Positions 1 through 8,794 are shown, counted from the first letter of the stretch. The stretch is DNA of 64,000 nt from Cellulomonas aerilata (GCF_007991755.1 NZ_BJYY01000017.1:18298-82297); one strand, 5' to 3'. A program made the numbers and translations. Notes: generated by a model from the letters alone, not told the origin.

Positions 1-229
1 CTGCCGGTCGGCCGTCGGCCGTCGGTCGACTGTCGGTCACCTCTCCAGCACGCGTCAGGCAGGCCCGCGACGGCCCCCCGCCAGGGGCCCCCGACGGGCC
101 GGCGACAGGCCTGTGGCAGGCCTGCCACAGGCTGGCGACTGGGCCGTCCGGGGGCCGCTTTGGTGATCCCCGGGATCTGTCCTATGCTTTCCGAGGTCTT
201 CCGGCGCTCGACGTCAAGGGCGTTGACCC
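1..229. other. Intergenic lead-in with hairpins
   Basis: I see no supportable gene here. A GGCCCC/GGGGCC hairpin (72-89) and a perfect 24-base palindrome (109-132) are present. The rest is GC-rich spacer ahead of the tRNA cluster. Confidence 0.5.
109..132. repeat. Perfect 24-base palindrome
   Basis: Positions 109-120 (GCCTGTGGCAGG) are followed directly by their exact reverse complement at 121-132. There is no spacer, so this looks more like a protein site or cruciform than a classical terminator. It lies about 100 bases upstream of tRNA-Glu. A role as operator or as terminator of an upstream gene is inference. Confidence 0.6.
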
Positions 230-302
230 GCCCCCATCGTCTAGCGGCCTAGGACCCCGCCCTTTCACGGCGGTAGCACGGGTTCGAATCCCGTTGGGGG
301 TA
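230..302 (+). tRNA. tRNA-Glu (anticodon TTC)
   Basis: A 73-nt cloverleaf. The acceptor stem GCCCCCA pairs with TGGGGGT (a terminal G.T wobble) and the discriminator base is A. The anticodon loop is CTTTCAC with TTC, and the T arm GGTTCGAATCC is canonical. No CCA is encoded. It is the first of three clustered tRNAs. Confidence 0.95.
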
Positions 303-340
303 CGTCTCGTGTGCACGTGCAGTACCGGTCTCCTCACCGA

Positions 341-414
341 GGCCCCGTAGCGCAGTTGGTTAGCGCGCCGCCCTGTCACGGCGGAGGTCGCGGGTTCGAG
401 TCCCGTCGGGGTCG
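341..414 (+). tRNA. tRNA-Asp (anticodon GTC)
   Basis: A 74-nt cloverleaf with acceptor GGCCCCG paired to CGGGGTC and discriminator G. The anticodon GTC sits in loop CTGTCAC on stem CCGCC/GGCGG. It lies 38 bases after tRNA-Glu, so the two are probably co-transcribed. Confidence 0.95.
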
Positions 415-422
415 CTGACATC

Positions 423-444
423 CGCCCGGCCCTATGGCCGGGCG
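423..444 (+). terminator. Hairpin between tRNA-Asp and tRNA-Phe
   Basis: A perfect 9-base stem (CGCCCGGCC / GGCCGGGCG) closes a CTAT loop. It may end the upstream tRNA transcript or act as a processing signal. There is no strong U-tract. Confidence 0.45.
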
Positions 445-454
445 TTGTCGGTTC

Positions 455-527
455 GGCCATGTAGCTCAGTTGGTAGAGCGTCCGACTGAAAATCGGAAGG
501 TCAGCGGTTCGACCCCGCTCGTGGCCA
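455..527 (+). tRNA. tRNA-Phe (anticodon GAA)
   Basis: A 73-nt cloverleaf. Acceptor GGCCATG pairs with CGTGGCC and the discriminator is A. The D arm GCTCAGTTGGTAGAGC and T arm GGTTCGACCCC are canonical, and the anticodon is GAA. The following CC is genomic but incomplete as CCA. Confidence 0.95.
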
Positions 528-533
528 CCTCCC

Positions 534-566
534 TCAGCCCCGTCCGGCTCCTCCGGGCGGGGCTGA
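534..566 (+). terminator. Terminator-like hairpin after tRNA-Phe
   Basis: A 14-base stem (534-547 with 553-566, one G.T pair) with a 5-nt loop starts 7 bases after tRNA-Phe. It probably ends the tRNA transcript. Confidence 0.6.
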
Positions 567-725
567 TCCGTGCCCGGACCGTCGCGCGCATGTCGCGCAC
601 CCGGTGCACCGGGACGCCCTCCTCCACGTGCCACCATGGCTCCGGCCAGCGCGAACGCCTCGCGCAGAATCGCGGTTCCCGACACACTGGGGCCCTTGTG
701 ACACCTGACGTAGGGAAGTGATGGC

Positions 726-1148
726 ATGTCGACCGCCTCGCAGTGGACGTCCCCGGGTTCGGGCGGACGTCCGTCGATGGGTGAGCTCTTCAGCCGCCTC
801 TCCGAGCAGACGTCCCGGCTCGTCCGGTCCGAGATCGAGCTGGCCAAGGCCGAGCTCTCCCGCAAGGCGAAGGCCGGCGCGATCGGCGCCGGGCTGCTCG
901 CCGGCGCCGCGCTGTTCGGCTTCTTCGCGTTCGGGGTGCTGATCACCACGGTGATCCTGGCGCTGTCCCTCGTGCTGGACGCGTGGCTCGCCGCGCTCAT
1001 CGTCGCCGTCGTCCTCCTGGTCGTCGCGGGTGTGCTGGCCCTGCTCGGCAAGAAGTCGCTCGACAAGGGCGTCCCGCCGAAGCCGGAGCGCACCGCCGAG
1101 AACGTCAAGCAGGACGTGCAGGCCGTCAAGGAAGGGTTCCGCTCATGA
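726..1148 (+). CDS. Holin-X-family membrane protein
   Basis: A 140-residue protein of the actinobacterial Holin-X (Phage_holin_3_6/DUF1469) type. The N-terminal 50 residues are charged and helical (SEQTSRLVRSEIELAKAEL). Two long hydrophobic segments follow at about residues 50-78 and 84-106, then a charged tail. The ATG at 726 has a GGGAAG ribosome site just upstream. Its stop overlaps the start of the DUF3618 gene (ATGA), and this pairing is common in Actinobacteria. The holin name comes from fold similarity. There are no phage genes here, and the job is probably in envelope maintenance, which is inference. Confidence 0.85.
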   Translation: MSTASQWTSPGSGGRPSMGELFSRLSEQTSRLVRSEIELAKAELSRKAKAGAIGAGLLAGAALFGFFAFGVLITTVILALSLVLDAWLAALIVAVVLLVVAGVLALLGKKSLDKGVPPKPERTAENVKQDVQAVKEGFRS

Positions 1149-1405
1149 CCGCCAATCCCGAGGACATCGAGGCGCAGATCGCCCGCAACCGCGCGGAGCT
1201 GGCCTCGACGATCGACGAGCTGACCGACCGCCTGGACCCCAAGGCCAAGGCGAACGAGCTCGTGGAGAAGGCCAAGCAGGTCGTCAAGGACGCCGGGACC
1301 GACCCCGACACGCGTCCCGAGGACCGCAACCGCGCCCGGATCATCGTCGGCGTGGGCGCCGCGGCCGCGGTGGGCCTGCTGACGGCCCTGGTCCGCAAGA
1401 TCTGA
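1145..1405 (+). CDS. DUF3618-type membrane protein
   Basis: An 86-residue protein translationally coupled to the Holin-X-like gene. It starts with the DUF3618 signature (EDIEAQIARNRAELASTID, ELTDRLDPKAKANEL), an amphipathic helical region. It ends in one transmembrane helix (about residues 63-83) and a short basic tail. The family is found throughout Actinobacteria beside Holin-X proteins and has no assigned biochemical function. The ATG at 1145 is chosen for the 4-base overlap. Confidence 0.85.
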   Translation: MTANPEDIEAQIARNRAELASTIDELTDRLDPKAKANELVEKAKQVVKDAGTDPDTRPEDRNRARIIVGVGAAAAVGLLTALVRKI

Positions 1406-1415
1406 CCGCGCTGCC

Positions 1416-1450
1416 CTGACGCCCGCCGCGCACCTGCCGGCGGGCGTCAG
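1416..1450. terminator. Bidirectional terminator hairpin
   Basis: A perfect 13-base stem (1416-1428 with 1438-1450) with a 9-nt loop lies between the convergent DUF3618 and EamA genes. It overlaps the stop codon of the latter. The position suits termination from both sides. Confidence 0.7.
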
Positions 1451-2433
1451 CCGCGCGTGGGCGCGCTCACGCTCGTGGGCCCCGTCGTCGCCCCGGGCGG
1501 GACCGTGCCCGCCGCCGAGGCCGCCGCGAGTGCTCGCCGTCGGCGTCCCACGCCCCACTGGGTCAGCGCGACGCCGGCGAGCACGACCACGCCGCCCACC
1601 GGCTCGTACCAGTGCAGGGTCTCGTGCAGCACGACGACGCCGAGCGTGGTCGACACCAGCGGGATGACGTACGTGACGCTCGCCGTCACGGTCGCGCCGG
1701 CCTGCTCGAGCACCCGCCAGTACAGGACGTACGCCGCTCCGGTGCCGCCCAGCCCGAGAGCGAGCAGGGCCGCCGCCGCCCCGGCGTCGACGTCGACCGG
1801 GACCGGGGTGGCCAGGACGAAGGGCGCCAGCATGACCGAGCCCAGGGTCAGCTGGACGGCCGGCAGCGCGACCGGCGACAGCCCGCTGCCGGTGAGCCGC
1901 CGCCGGCTCCAGGCGTTGCCGACGCCGTAGCACAGCGTCGCGCCCAGCAGCATGAGCCCGCCGGGGACGTCGATCGACGTGGTGTCCCACGCGCCGAGCA
2001 GCACGGCGATGCCCGCGAAGCCGATCGCGAGACCCGACGCCTGCACGCGGTCCGGACGCTCGGCGGGCACGAGCAGCCCGACGAACACGGCGGTGAACAG
2101 CGGGGTCGTCGCGTTCACCAGGCCGGCGAGGACCGAGCTGACCCGCTGCTCGGCGAGGGCGAACAGCACGAACGGCACGGCGGTCATCGCCGCGGCCACG
2201 ATCGCCAGGTCGCGCAGGAGACCGCGCCGCAGCCGCGGCAGCTCCCGTCGCGCGAGCAGCAGCGCGCCCAGCAGCGCGAGCCCGACGACGATCCGCCCGA
2301 AGGCCACCTGGGTCGGCGTGAAGGACCGCAGCGCGGTGGCGATGAACAGGAAGCTGCAGCCCCACAGCACGGCCAGCAGCGCGTAGGACGCGGCCCAGCC
2401 CCCGACCAGCGTGCGGGCCGACGCCCGGGTCAC
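1447..2433 (-). CDS. EamA/DMT-family transporter
   Basis: A 328-residue integral membrane protein with about ten hydrophobic segments in two EamA repeats. The first begins YALLAVLWGCSFLFIATALR, and the second begins around MLLGATLCYGVGNAWSRR. This is the drug/metabolite transporter superfamily (RhaT/YdcZ type), likely exporting a small metabolite whose identity the sequence does not reveal. The GTG start at 2433 overlaps the ogt stop (GTGA), so it is the last gene of the alkylation-repair operon. The C-terminal 30 residues are polar. Confidence 0.85.
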   Translation of the reverse strand: MTRASARTLVGGWAASYALLAVLWGCSFLFIATALRSFTPTQVAFGRIVVGLALLGALLLARRELPRLRRGLLRDLAIVAAAMTAVPFVLFALAEQRVSSVLAGLVNATTPLFTAVFVGLLVPAERPDRVQASGLAIGFAGIAVLLGAWDTTSIDVPGGLMLLGATLCYGVGNAWSRRRLTGSGLSPVALPAVQLTLGSVMLAPFVLATPVPVDVDAGAAAALLALGLGGTGAAYVLYWRVLEQAGATVTASVTYVIPLVSTTLGVVVLHETLHWYEPVGGVVVLAGVALTQWGVGRRRRALAAASAAGTVPPGATTGPTSVSAPTRG

Positions 2434-3062
2434 GCGGGCACGCCGAGCCCCGACGCGGCGGCCACGTCGGCCGCGTCCGCGGCGTCGACCGGGCGCGCCT
2501 CGGCGGGCCGGTCGGCGAGCACCGCGACCTCCGGCGCCCCTTCGTGGGTCAGCAGCGCGCGCTTCACGTCCAGCCCGAAGTAGTAGCCGCCGAGCAGCCC
2601 GCCGGTGCGCAGCACCCGGTGGCAGGGCACGAAGGGGGCCACCAGGTTGCGCGCGCACGCACTGCCCGCGGCCCGCACGGCCAGCGGGCTGCCGGCGGCG
2701 GCCGCGAGCTCGGTGTAGGTGGCGGTGCGGCCCGCCGGGATCGCCCGCATGGCAGCCCACGCCTGCTGGAAGAACGGGCCACCGGGCTGCTCGACCGGGA
2801 CGGCGTCGAGCGCGCCGAGGTCCCCGGCGGCGTACCGCTGGACGGCGCGGACCGCGGTCTCGAGCGTCGGGTGGTCGGCGACGTCCTCCGGCGCGACGAA
2901 CTCGACGTCGCGCGCGGACAGGGTCGCGGGGATGCGGGCCACGACGTCCGTCAGCGGGCTGAAGCCGGCGACGCGCACGACGCCGTCCTCCGGCGTCAGC
3001 ACGAAGGTCAGGTCGCCCGCGGGGGCGGGCACGGTCGTCGCCAGCAGGGGTGCGGTGCTCAT
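2430..3062 (-). CDS. ogt: Methylated-DNA--protein-cysteine methyltransferase
   Basis: A 210-residue suicide methyltransferase that moves the methyl group from O6-methylguanine (and O4-methylthymine) to its own cysteine. The active-site motif PCHRV puts the acceptor at about Cys147. The preceding GRTATYTELAAAAG and the AVRAAGSACARN helix of the DNA-binding domain are typical of the family. The C-terminal 35 residues are an alanine-rich extension beyond the usual end. The gene starts 52 bases after the Ada-AlkA stop and overlaps the EamA start. Confidence 0.93.
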   Translation of the reverse strand: MSTAPLLATTVPAPAGDLTFVLTPEDGVVRVAGFSPLTDVVARIPATLSARDVEFVAPEDVADHPTLETAVRAVQRYAAGDLGALDAVPVEQPGGPFFQQAWAAMRAIPAGRTATYTELAAAAGSPLAVRAAGSACARNLVAPFVPCHRVLRTGGLLGGYYFGLDVKRALLTHEGAPEVAVLADRPAEARPVDAADAADVAAASGLGVPA

Positions 3063-3114
3063 CGGGCTCTCCAGGGGTAGGCACGGCGGACGTGCCGCAC
3101 GGTGCTCGGTCTCA

Positions 3115-4863
3115 TCATCTCGTGCGGGGCCCGACCGTCGTGGCGGCGGACGGGGCGTCGCGGCGCGCGGCCGGGGTCGGGTCGCGGCGCGCCCGGGTGG
3201 CGGCGCCCCGCGCCGCCCACGCCGTCCACAGGTGCTGGGCGGCGTACCCGCGCCACGGGCTCCAGGCGCGGGCGTGCGCGGCAGCCGCCGGGACGGTCAC
3301 CCCCGTCCCGGTCCCGCCGGGCAGCTCGGCCAGAGCACGCCGCAGGACGAGGTCGCCGGCGGGGAACACGTCAGGGTCGCCCAGGGCGCGCAGGGCGACG
3401 TAGTCGGCCGTCCACGGGCCGACACCGGGCAGCGCGAGCAGCGCCGCGCGGACCTCCGAGCGGTCGGCCGCGGGGTCCAGGGGCAGCCCGTCGGCGACGG
3501 CGGCGGCGAGGGCTGCGAGCGTCGCCGCGCGGGCCCCGGTGAGCCCGAGGGTGCGCAACCGGTCCGGACCGGCGTCCGCCATCGCCTGCGGGGTGGGGAA
3601 CACCCGCAGCCCGTCCGACGCCACGGGCCCGTCGGCGCCGAGCTCGGCGACCAGCCTGCCGGCCAGCGTCCGGGCCCCGGTCGTGGACACCTGCTGACCG
3701 AGCACGGCCCGCACGGCGAGCTCGAACGGGTCGACGGTGCCCGGCACCCGCAGCCCGGGGCGGGCGGCGACGAGCGGTCCCAGCAGCGCGTCGTCGGCCA
3801 GCGCGGCGTCGACGGCGGACGGGTCCGCGTCCAGGTCGAGCCAGCGGCGCAGGCGGGCGACGACGCCGCCGAGGTCGTCGAGCCGGGCCAGGCGCAGCGC
3901 GGCGTGGACCTGCCCGCCGTCGTCCGAGACGCCGACCTCGACCAGCACGGGCCCGCCCGGGGCGGCGACCAGCCGGGTGACCCGGCGCGGACCACCGTCC
4001 CTGCGGGCGTCGACCCGTTCCAGGCCGGGTACGGCGCGGTGCGCGACGTGGTCGAACCACCCGGCGGCGTCGTACGGCAGCGCGTGCCGCAGGCGCAGGG
4101 TGAGCTCGGCGCCCTCGACCGGCACGCGCTCGTCACCGGCGGCCCGGTCGTCGTCGACCGCCGGCCCGGGGCCCGCCCCGCCGCGGCCCTGCCGGGTCTG
4201 CCCCGGACGCCCGGGCCGCCCGGGCCCCGCACCCGCGCGCCGCCCGACCGCGCGCAGGGCGGAGGGCGCGGCGCCGAACTCCTCACGCATCACGTCGTTG
4301 AACTGCCGCACGCTGGCGAACCCGGCGGCGAACGCGACGTCCGGCATGGGCAGCGACGTCTGGTCCAGCAGCACGCGGGCCAGCTGCGCGCGGCGCGTGC
4401 GGGCCAGCTGGAGCGGGGACGCGCCCACCTCGGTGACGAGCACCCGGTGCAGGTGCCGGTCGCTGACGTGCAGCCGCGAGGCGAGCCCGGCGACCCCGTG
4501 CTCGTCGACGACGCCGTCCGCGATCGCCCGCAGCGCACGGGCGGCCAGGTCGGCGCGGCCGTCCCACTGCCGCGTGCCGGGCAGCGCGTCCGGCCGGCAC
4601 CGTCGGCACGCCCGGAACCCTGCGGCGACGGCCGCCGCCGCGGCCGCGTAGTACCGGCAGTTCTCCGGGCGGGGGGTCCGCGCCGGGCACGACGGGCGGC
4701 AGTAGATCCCGGTCGACAGCACGCCGACGTACAGGCGGCCGTCGAAGCGGGGGTCACGGCCGCTGATGGCCCGGTACGCCGTGCGCTCGTCCTGCCACGG
4801 CGCGGCCGTCGCGTGGGCGTCGCGGTTCGTGGACGGCGCGGGAGGGAGGCTCACACCTGCCAT
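3115..4863 (-). CDS. alkA: Ada-AlkA fusion: methyl-sensing regulator and 3-methyladenine glycosylase
   Basis: 582 residues with three parts. First is an Ada zinc/methyl-acceptor domain (about 25-95, cysteines 55, 59, 86 and 89 in GIYCRPSC and ACRRC). Then comes an AraC-type helix-turn-helix region (about 100-195). The third part is an AlkA domain with N-terminal lobe and HhH-GPD (LPGVGPWTADY, catalytic aspartate near residue 504 in FPAGDLVLRR). The protein would sense methylphosphotriesters, activate the operon and excise alkylated bases. This fusion is common in Actinobacteria. A proline/glycine/arginine-rich linker (about 203-240) joins the halves. It heads an operon with ogt and an EamA transporter. 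Confidence 0.93.
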   Translation of the reverse strand: MAGVSLPPAPSTNRDAHATAAPWQDERTAYRAISGRDPRFDGRLYVGVLSTGIYCRPSCPARTPRPENCRYYAAAAAAVAAGFRACRRCRPDALPGTRQWDGRADLAARALRAIADGVVDEHGVAGLASRLHVSDRHLHRVLVTEVGASPLQLARTRRAQLARVLLDQTSLPMPDVAFAAGFASVRQFNDVMREEFGAAPSALRAVGRRAGAGPGRPGRPGQTRQGRGGAGPGPAVDDDRAAGDERVPVEGAELTLRLRHALPYDAAGWFDHVAHRAVPGLERVDARRDGGPRRVTRLVAAPGGPVLVEVGVSDDGGQVHAALRLARLDDLGGVVARLRRWLDLDADPSAVDAALADDALLGPLVAARPGLRVPGTVDPFELAVRAVLGQQVSTTGARTLAGRLVAELGADGPVASDGLRVFPTPQAMADAGPDRLRTLGLTGARAATLAALAAAVADGLPLDPAADRSEVRAALLALPGVGPWTADYVALRALGDPDVFPAGDLVLRRALAELPGGTGTGVTVPAAAAHARAWSPWRGYAAQHLWTAWAARGAATRARRDPTPAARRDAPSAATTVGPRTR

Positions 4864-4996
4864 CCTCGGCCTCGTGGGGCGTCCCGGCTAGCGGCTTTCG
4901 GACACGGCGGTGGCCCGGACGAGCCGGGGGTGGACGCACCGCGACCGGCGACCCGCCGGACGCTCAGGCCGCCGGACCCTCATGCCTCCGGCAGGC

Positions 4997-5203
4997 TCAG
5001 TCCTCCGGGCGCTGCCTCGGCACCCCGGCGAGCAGGTCGCGGACCTCGGACTCGAGGTACCGGCGGTGACCGCCCAGCGTCCGCACCGCCGAGAGCTTGC
5101 CCGCCTTGGCCCATCGCGTCACGGTCTTCGGATCGACGCGGAACAAGGACGCGACCTCGGACGGTGTCAGCAGGGAATCCGGCCCGGTGTGCTGAACGGA
5201 CAT
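4997..5203 (-). CDS. bldC: BldC-like MerR-family DNA-binding protein
   Basis: A 68-residue protein made almost entirely of a winged helix-turn-helix (LLTPSEVASLFRVDPKTVTR, WAKAGKLSAVRTLGGHRRY). It has no effector domain, as in Streptomyces BldC, which binds direct repeats and controls development. I chose the ATG at 5203 (MSVQHTG) because homology begins there. The in-frame extension upstream has no family similarity. Operator targets cannot be seen from the gene itself. Confidence 0.9.
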   Translation of the reverse strand: MSVQHTGPDSLLTPSEVASLFRVDPKTVTRWAKAGKLSAVRTLGGHRRYLESEVRDLLAGVPRQRPED

Positions 5204-5687
5204 CGCGCGCCTCCGCAGGGCCTCGGCCTGCCACCGGAGGGGTCCAGGTGGTGCCCTCAGGCGAGGTACACCAGGTCTACCCCACGTCCCGGGAGACGAC
5301 ATGTCGGTGCGGCTTGCCGGTGCGCGCCGATCAGGCCGTCCGCGGGGCCGTCCAGAGCCCGGAAATGGCCGCTACCGGGCAAAACGCTCCATCTCGCCCC
5401 ATCTCGGACACCCGGGCGGCGTCCGCATGTTCGCTGAGGGCAGAATCGAGGGCTGAACCGGCTCTGCGCCGGATCCGTTAAGGCCGCGCACCTGACGGCT
5501 CGGCGGAGCCCGCGCGAGTCGCTGCCCGGCGCACCGCCCGAGGGTCGTCCACGGCACACCCCGCGAGTGGTCGGAATAGCGAATGACCATGTACCGTTGG
5601 GGGCCTAAGAGACGATTTTCAGCACCCCGGGGCCGCGCGTGTTCTGCACGTTGCCGCCCCGCATCCACGTAAGAGGGGGTCGATGCC
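5204..5687. other. Intergenic region between bldC and DUF3073
   Basis: 484 bases between divergent genes must contain both promoters and the 5' leaders. The stretch around 5570-5625 is noticeably less GC-rich. I could not assign -35/-10 elements with confidence and see no RNA gene. Confidence 0.4.
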
Positions 5688-5894
5688 ATGGGGCGCGGCC
5701 GTCAGAAGGCTAAGCAGACGAAGGTCGCCCGGGAGCTGAAGTACTTCAGCCCCGAGACGAACTACAGGGCTCTCGAGCAGGAGCTCACGTCGCACGGCCA
5801 CCGAGACGTCGTGACCGAGAGCCGTCGGTCCGCCGTCGACTCCACCGACGACACCGACGCGGACGACTTCCCGCGCTGGGTCGAGGAGCGCTGA
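5688..5894 (+). CDS. DUF3073 protein
   Basis: A 68-residue protein with the DUF3073 signature MGRGRQKAKQTKVARELKY followed by FSPETNYRALEQEL. It is highly conserved in Actinobacteria and has no known function. The basic N-terminus could bind nucleic acid and the C-terminus is acidic. A strong AGAGGGGG ribosome site lies 8 bases before the ATG. It converges on purM. Confidence 0.9.
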   Translation: MGRGRQKAKQTKVARELKYFSPETNYRALEQELTSHGHRDVVTESRRSAVDSTDDTDADDFPRWVEER

Positions 5895-5902
5895 CCCACC
5901 CG

Positions 5903-5995
5903 CCGGACCGCCTCGGCGCGGTCCGGTGCGTCGGGCTCCCGGCACGCACACCTCGCACGTGACCACGCGCACCGCCGTACGCGGCGGTGCGCGTG
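5903..5995. terminator. Two terminator hairpins between DUF3073 and purM
   Basis: The first is a 9-base stem, 5903-5911 with 5918-5926. The second is a perfect 14-base stem, 5964-5977 with 5982-5995, with a TACG loop, and it ends at the purM stop codon. They serve convergent genes. Confidence 0.7.
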
Positions 5996-7159
5996 CTACG
6001 TGGTGCGGTACGTCCCCGTCATCCGGACGGCACCGCCCCGGACGCCCTTGGACCCCCGGACGACGCCCGGCCCGGCCGCGCCGTCGTCCGCCGTGACGGT
6101 CCCCAGCCGCCAGGCGGCCAGCCCACGGCCGGCGAGGTGCGCGACAGCCGCGTCGGCGCCCTCGGGCGACGTCACGGCAACCATGCCCACCCCGAGGTTC
6201 AGGGTGCTCTCCAGGTCGTCCCACGGCACCTGCCCCAGGCCACGCACCAGGTCGAACACCGGCGGGACCGTCCAGCTGCCCCGGTCGACGGTCGCGGCGA
6301 GCCCGACCGGCAGCACCCGTGCGAGGTTCGCGGCGAGCCCGCCGCCGGTGATGTGGCTGTACGCGTGCACCCCGGCGCCCGCGTCCCGCGCGAGCGCGAG
6401 CAGGTCGGCGGCGTAGACGCGGGTCGGCTCGAGCAGCTCCTCCCCGAGCGTCCGACCCAGGTCGGGGACGTGCCGGTCGAGCGTCCAGCCGGCGACCTGC
6501 ACGACCTTGCGCACCAGCGAGTAGCCGTTGGAGTGCAGCCCGGACGACGCGACGGCCAGCACGACGTCGCCGTCGCGCACCTTCTCCGGGCCGAGCAGGT
6601 CCGCGGCCTCCACGACGCCGACCGCGGCACCCGCGACGTCGTACTCGTCCGGCCCGAGCAGGCCAGGATGCTCGGCGGTCTCCCCGCCGACGAGCGCGAC
6701 CCCCGCCACCTCGCACGCCGCGGCGATGCCGCGCACGACGTCCGCGATCCGCTCCGGGACGACGCGGCCGCACGCGATGTAGTCCGTCATCACCAGCGGC
6801 GCGGCGCCGCACACGACGATGTCGTCGACCACCATGCCGACCAGGTCGAACCCGATGGTGTGGTGCACGTCCATCGCCTGCGCGATCGCCACCTTGGTCC
6901 CCACGCCGTCCGTCGACGACGCCAGCAGCGGGCGGTCGTAGGACTTGAGCGCGCTCGCGTCGAACAGGCCCGCGAAGCCGCCGACGCCACCGAGAACCTG
7001 CGGCCCGTGCGTCCGGGCGACGGCGGCCTTCATGAGCTCGACCGCGCGGTCGCCGGCGGCGGTGTCGACCCCGGCGGAGGCGTAGGTGACCTGGCCGCTC
7101 GCCGTGGACGCGGCGGAGGGGGCGTCGTCGGGCACGGGCGAGGTCCTCGCGCCGCTCAC
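5996..7159 (-). CDS. purM: Phosphoribosylformylglycinamidine cyclo-ligase
   Basis: 387 residues. AIR synthetase, which closes the imidazole ring of FGAM with ATP in de novo purine synthesis. Family signatures are ASSTDGVGTKVAIAQ, the MVVDDIVVCGA stretch, LVGGETAEHPG, and the GLHSNGYSLVR motif near the middle. The GTG start at 7159 overlaps the purF stop (GTGA). The N-terminal 25 residues are a poorly conserved extension. It is the last gene of the minus-strand pur unit. Confidence 0.95.
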   Translation of the reverse strand: MSGARTSPVPDDAPSAASTASGQVTYASAGVDTAAGDRAVELMKAAVARTHGPQVLGGVGGFAGLFDASALKSYDRPLLASSTDGVGTKVAIAQAMDVHHTIGFDLVGMVVDDIVVCGAAPLVMTDYIACGRVVPERIADVVRGIAAACEVAGVALVGGETAEHPGLLGPDEYDVAGAAVGVVEAADLLGPEKVRDGDVVLAVASSGLHSNGYSLVRKVVQVAGWTLDRHVPDLGRTLGEELLEPTRVYAADLLALARDAGAGVHAYSHITGGGLAANLARVLPVGLAATVDRGSWTVPPVFDLVRGLGQVPWDDLESTLNLGVGMVAVTSPEGADAAVAHLAGRGLAAWRLGTVTADDGAAGPGVVRGSKGVRGGAVRMTGTYRTT

Positions 7160-8712
7160 GGGTGCCCGAGCGCGCCGGCGCCACCCGCGGCCGGGAGCAG
7201 CGTCTGCAGGCCGTCCTCCGGCGCGCCGAGCGGGAGCTCGGACTGCTCCAGGAAGTGCTTGCCCAGCCGGTCCGCCGACGGCAGCTCGATCGGGTACCGC
7301 CCGGTGAAGCAGGCGGTGCACAGCTGCGCCGCCGGCTGCTCGGTCGCCTGGATCATGCCCTCGAGGGAGATGTAGCCCAGGGAGTCGGCGCCGAGCGAGG
7401 CGCCGATGTCCTGCGGGGTCAGGCCGTTGGCGATCAGCTCGGCGCGCGAGGCGAAGTCGATGCCGTAGAAGCAGGGCCACTTGACCGGCGGGGAGGAGAT
7501 GCGCACGTGCACCTCGGCGGCGCCGGCCTCACGCAGCATCCGGATCAGCGCGCGCTGGGTGTTCCCGCGGACGATCGAGTCGTCGACGACCACGAGCCGC
7601 TGCCCCCGGATGACCTCCTTCAGCGGGTTGAGCTTGAGCCGGATGCCGAGCTGGCGCAGCGTCTGCGACGGCTGGATGAACGTCCGGCCGACGTAGGCGT
7701 TCTTCGTCAGGCCCTGGGAGAAGCGGATCCCGGACTCGGCCGCGTAGCCGACGGCCGCGGGCGTGCCGGACTCGGGGACCGGGATCACGAGGTCGGCCTC
7801 GACCGGGAACTCCCGGGCCAGCTGGCGACCCATCGCGACGCGGGCGGAGTGGACGGACCGCCCGGCGATCGCGGTGTCGGGGCGGGCGAGGTAGACGTAC
7901 TCGAACACGCAGCCGGCGCGGTCGGCGGGGGCGAAGCGCTGCGTCCGCAGGCCGTCCGCGTCGATCGCCACGAGCTCGCCGGGCTCCACCTCGCGCACGA
8001 AGGAGGCGCCGACGATGTCCAGCGCGGCGCTCTCGCTGGCGACGACCCAGCCGCGCTCCAGCCGGCCGAGGACGAGCGGGCGCACGCCCTGCGGGTCGCG
8101 TGCGGCGTACAGGGTGTGCTCGTCCATGAAGACCAGGCAGAACGCGCCCCGCAGGCGCGGCAGCACCTCCATCGCGGTGGCCTCGAGGGTGTGGTCCGGG
8201 TCGCCGGCCAGCAGTGCCGTGACCAGCGCGGTGTCCGTGGTGTTGCCGCGGGCCAGCTCGCCGCGGCGCTGCGCGCCGTACCGCTCGGCGACCAGGTCGA
8301 CGAGCTCGGCGGTGTTGGTGAGGTTGCCGTTGTGCGCGAGGGCGATCGTGCCGCCCGCCGTCGCGCCGAGCGTGGGCTGGGCGTTCTCCCAGGTGCTGCC
8401 GCCGGTGGTGGAGTACCGCGTGTGGCCGATCGCGAGGTGCCCGGTCAGCGCGTTGAGGGCGGTCTCGTCGAACACCTGCGAGACCAGGCCCATGTCCTTG
8501 TAGACGAGCAGCTGCTCACCGTTGGACGTGGCGATGCCGGCGGCCTCCTGGCCGCGGTGCTGCAGCGCGTAGAGACCGAAGTACGCGAGCTTGGAGACCT
8601 CTTCCCCGGGGGCCCAGACGCCGAAGACTCCGCAGGCGTCCTGCGGGCCTTTCTCGCCGGGTAGGAGGTCGTGCGTCAGTCGTCCGTCTCCGCGAAGGGC
8701 CACGTACTCCAT
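7156..8712 (-). CDS. purF: Amidophosphoribosyltransferase
   Basis: 518 residues. It catalyses the first committed purine step, PRPP plus glutamine to phosphoribosylamine. An N-terminal propeptide of about 26 residues precedes the nucleophile Cys27 (DACGVFG), which would become residue 1 after processing. The Ntn glutaminase domain is followed by the PRTase domain with the PRPP loop LVVVDDSIVRGNTQR. The cysteines of ACFTGRYPIEL are typical of the Fe-S Bacillus-type class. The ATG at 8712 is chosen on homology. Alternative upstream starts lie in low-complexity sequence. Confidence 0.95.
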   Translation of the reverse strand: MEYVALRGDGRLTHDLLPGEKGPQDACGVFGVWAPGEEVSKLAYFGLYALQHRGQEAAGIATSNGEQLLVYKDMGLVSQVFDETALNALTGHLAIGHTRYSTTGGSTWENAQPTLGATAGGTIALAHNGNLTNTAELVDLVAERYGAQRRGELARGNTTDTALVTALLAGDPDHTLEATAMEVLPRLRGAFCLVFMDEHTLYAARDPQGVRPLVLGRLERGWVVASESAALDIVGASFVREVEPGELVAIDADGLRTQRFAPADRAGCVFEYVYLARPDTAIAGRSVHSARVAMGRQLAREFPVEADLVIPVPESGTPAAVGYAAESGIRFSQGLTKNAYVGRTFIQPSQTLRQLGIRLKLNPLKEVIRGQRLVVVDDSIVRGNTQRALIRMLREAGAAEVHVRISSPPVKWPCFYGIDFASRAELIANGLTPQDIGASLGADSLGYISLEGMIQATEQPAAQLCTACFTGRYPIELPSADRLGKHFLEQSELPLGAPEDGLQTLLPAAGGAGALGHP

Positions 8713-8794
8713 GGTCGCACACGCTCGTGACGGCGCCCGTCCGGGGGTCGCCGGGGCGGGGCCGGGGGGACGTCGCCGGCGGGTCCCCGGCGGG

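Noticed and set aside
434..721. Open frame across the tRNA-Phe gene and downstream spacer
   Set aside because: It overlaps a clear tRNA, shows no family similarity and has weak codon structure.
726..1405. Prophage holin cassette
   Set aside because: The Holin-X/DUF3618 pair is a general actinobacterial membrane pair; no phage genes lie nearby.
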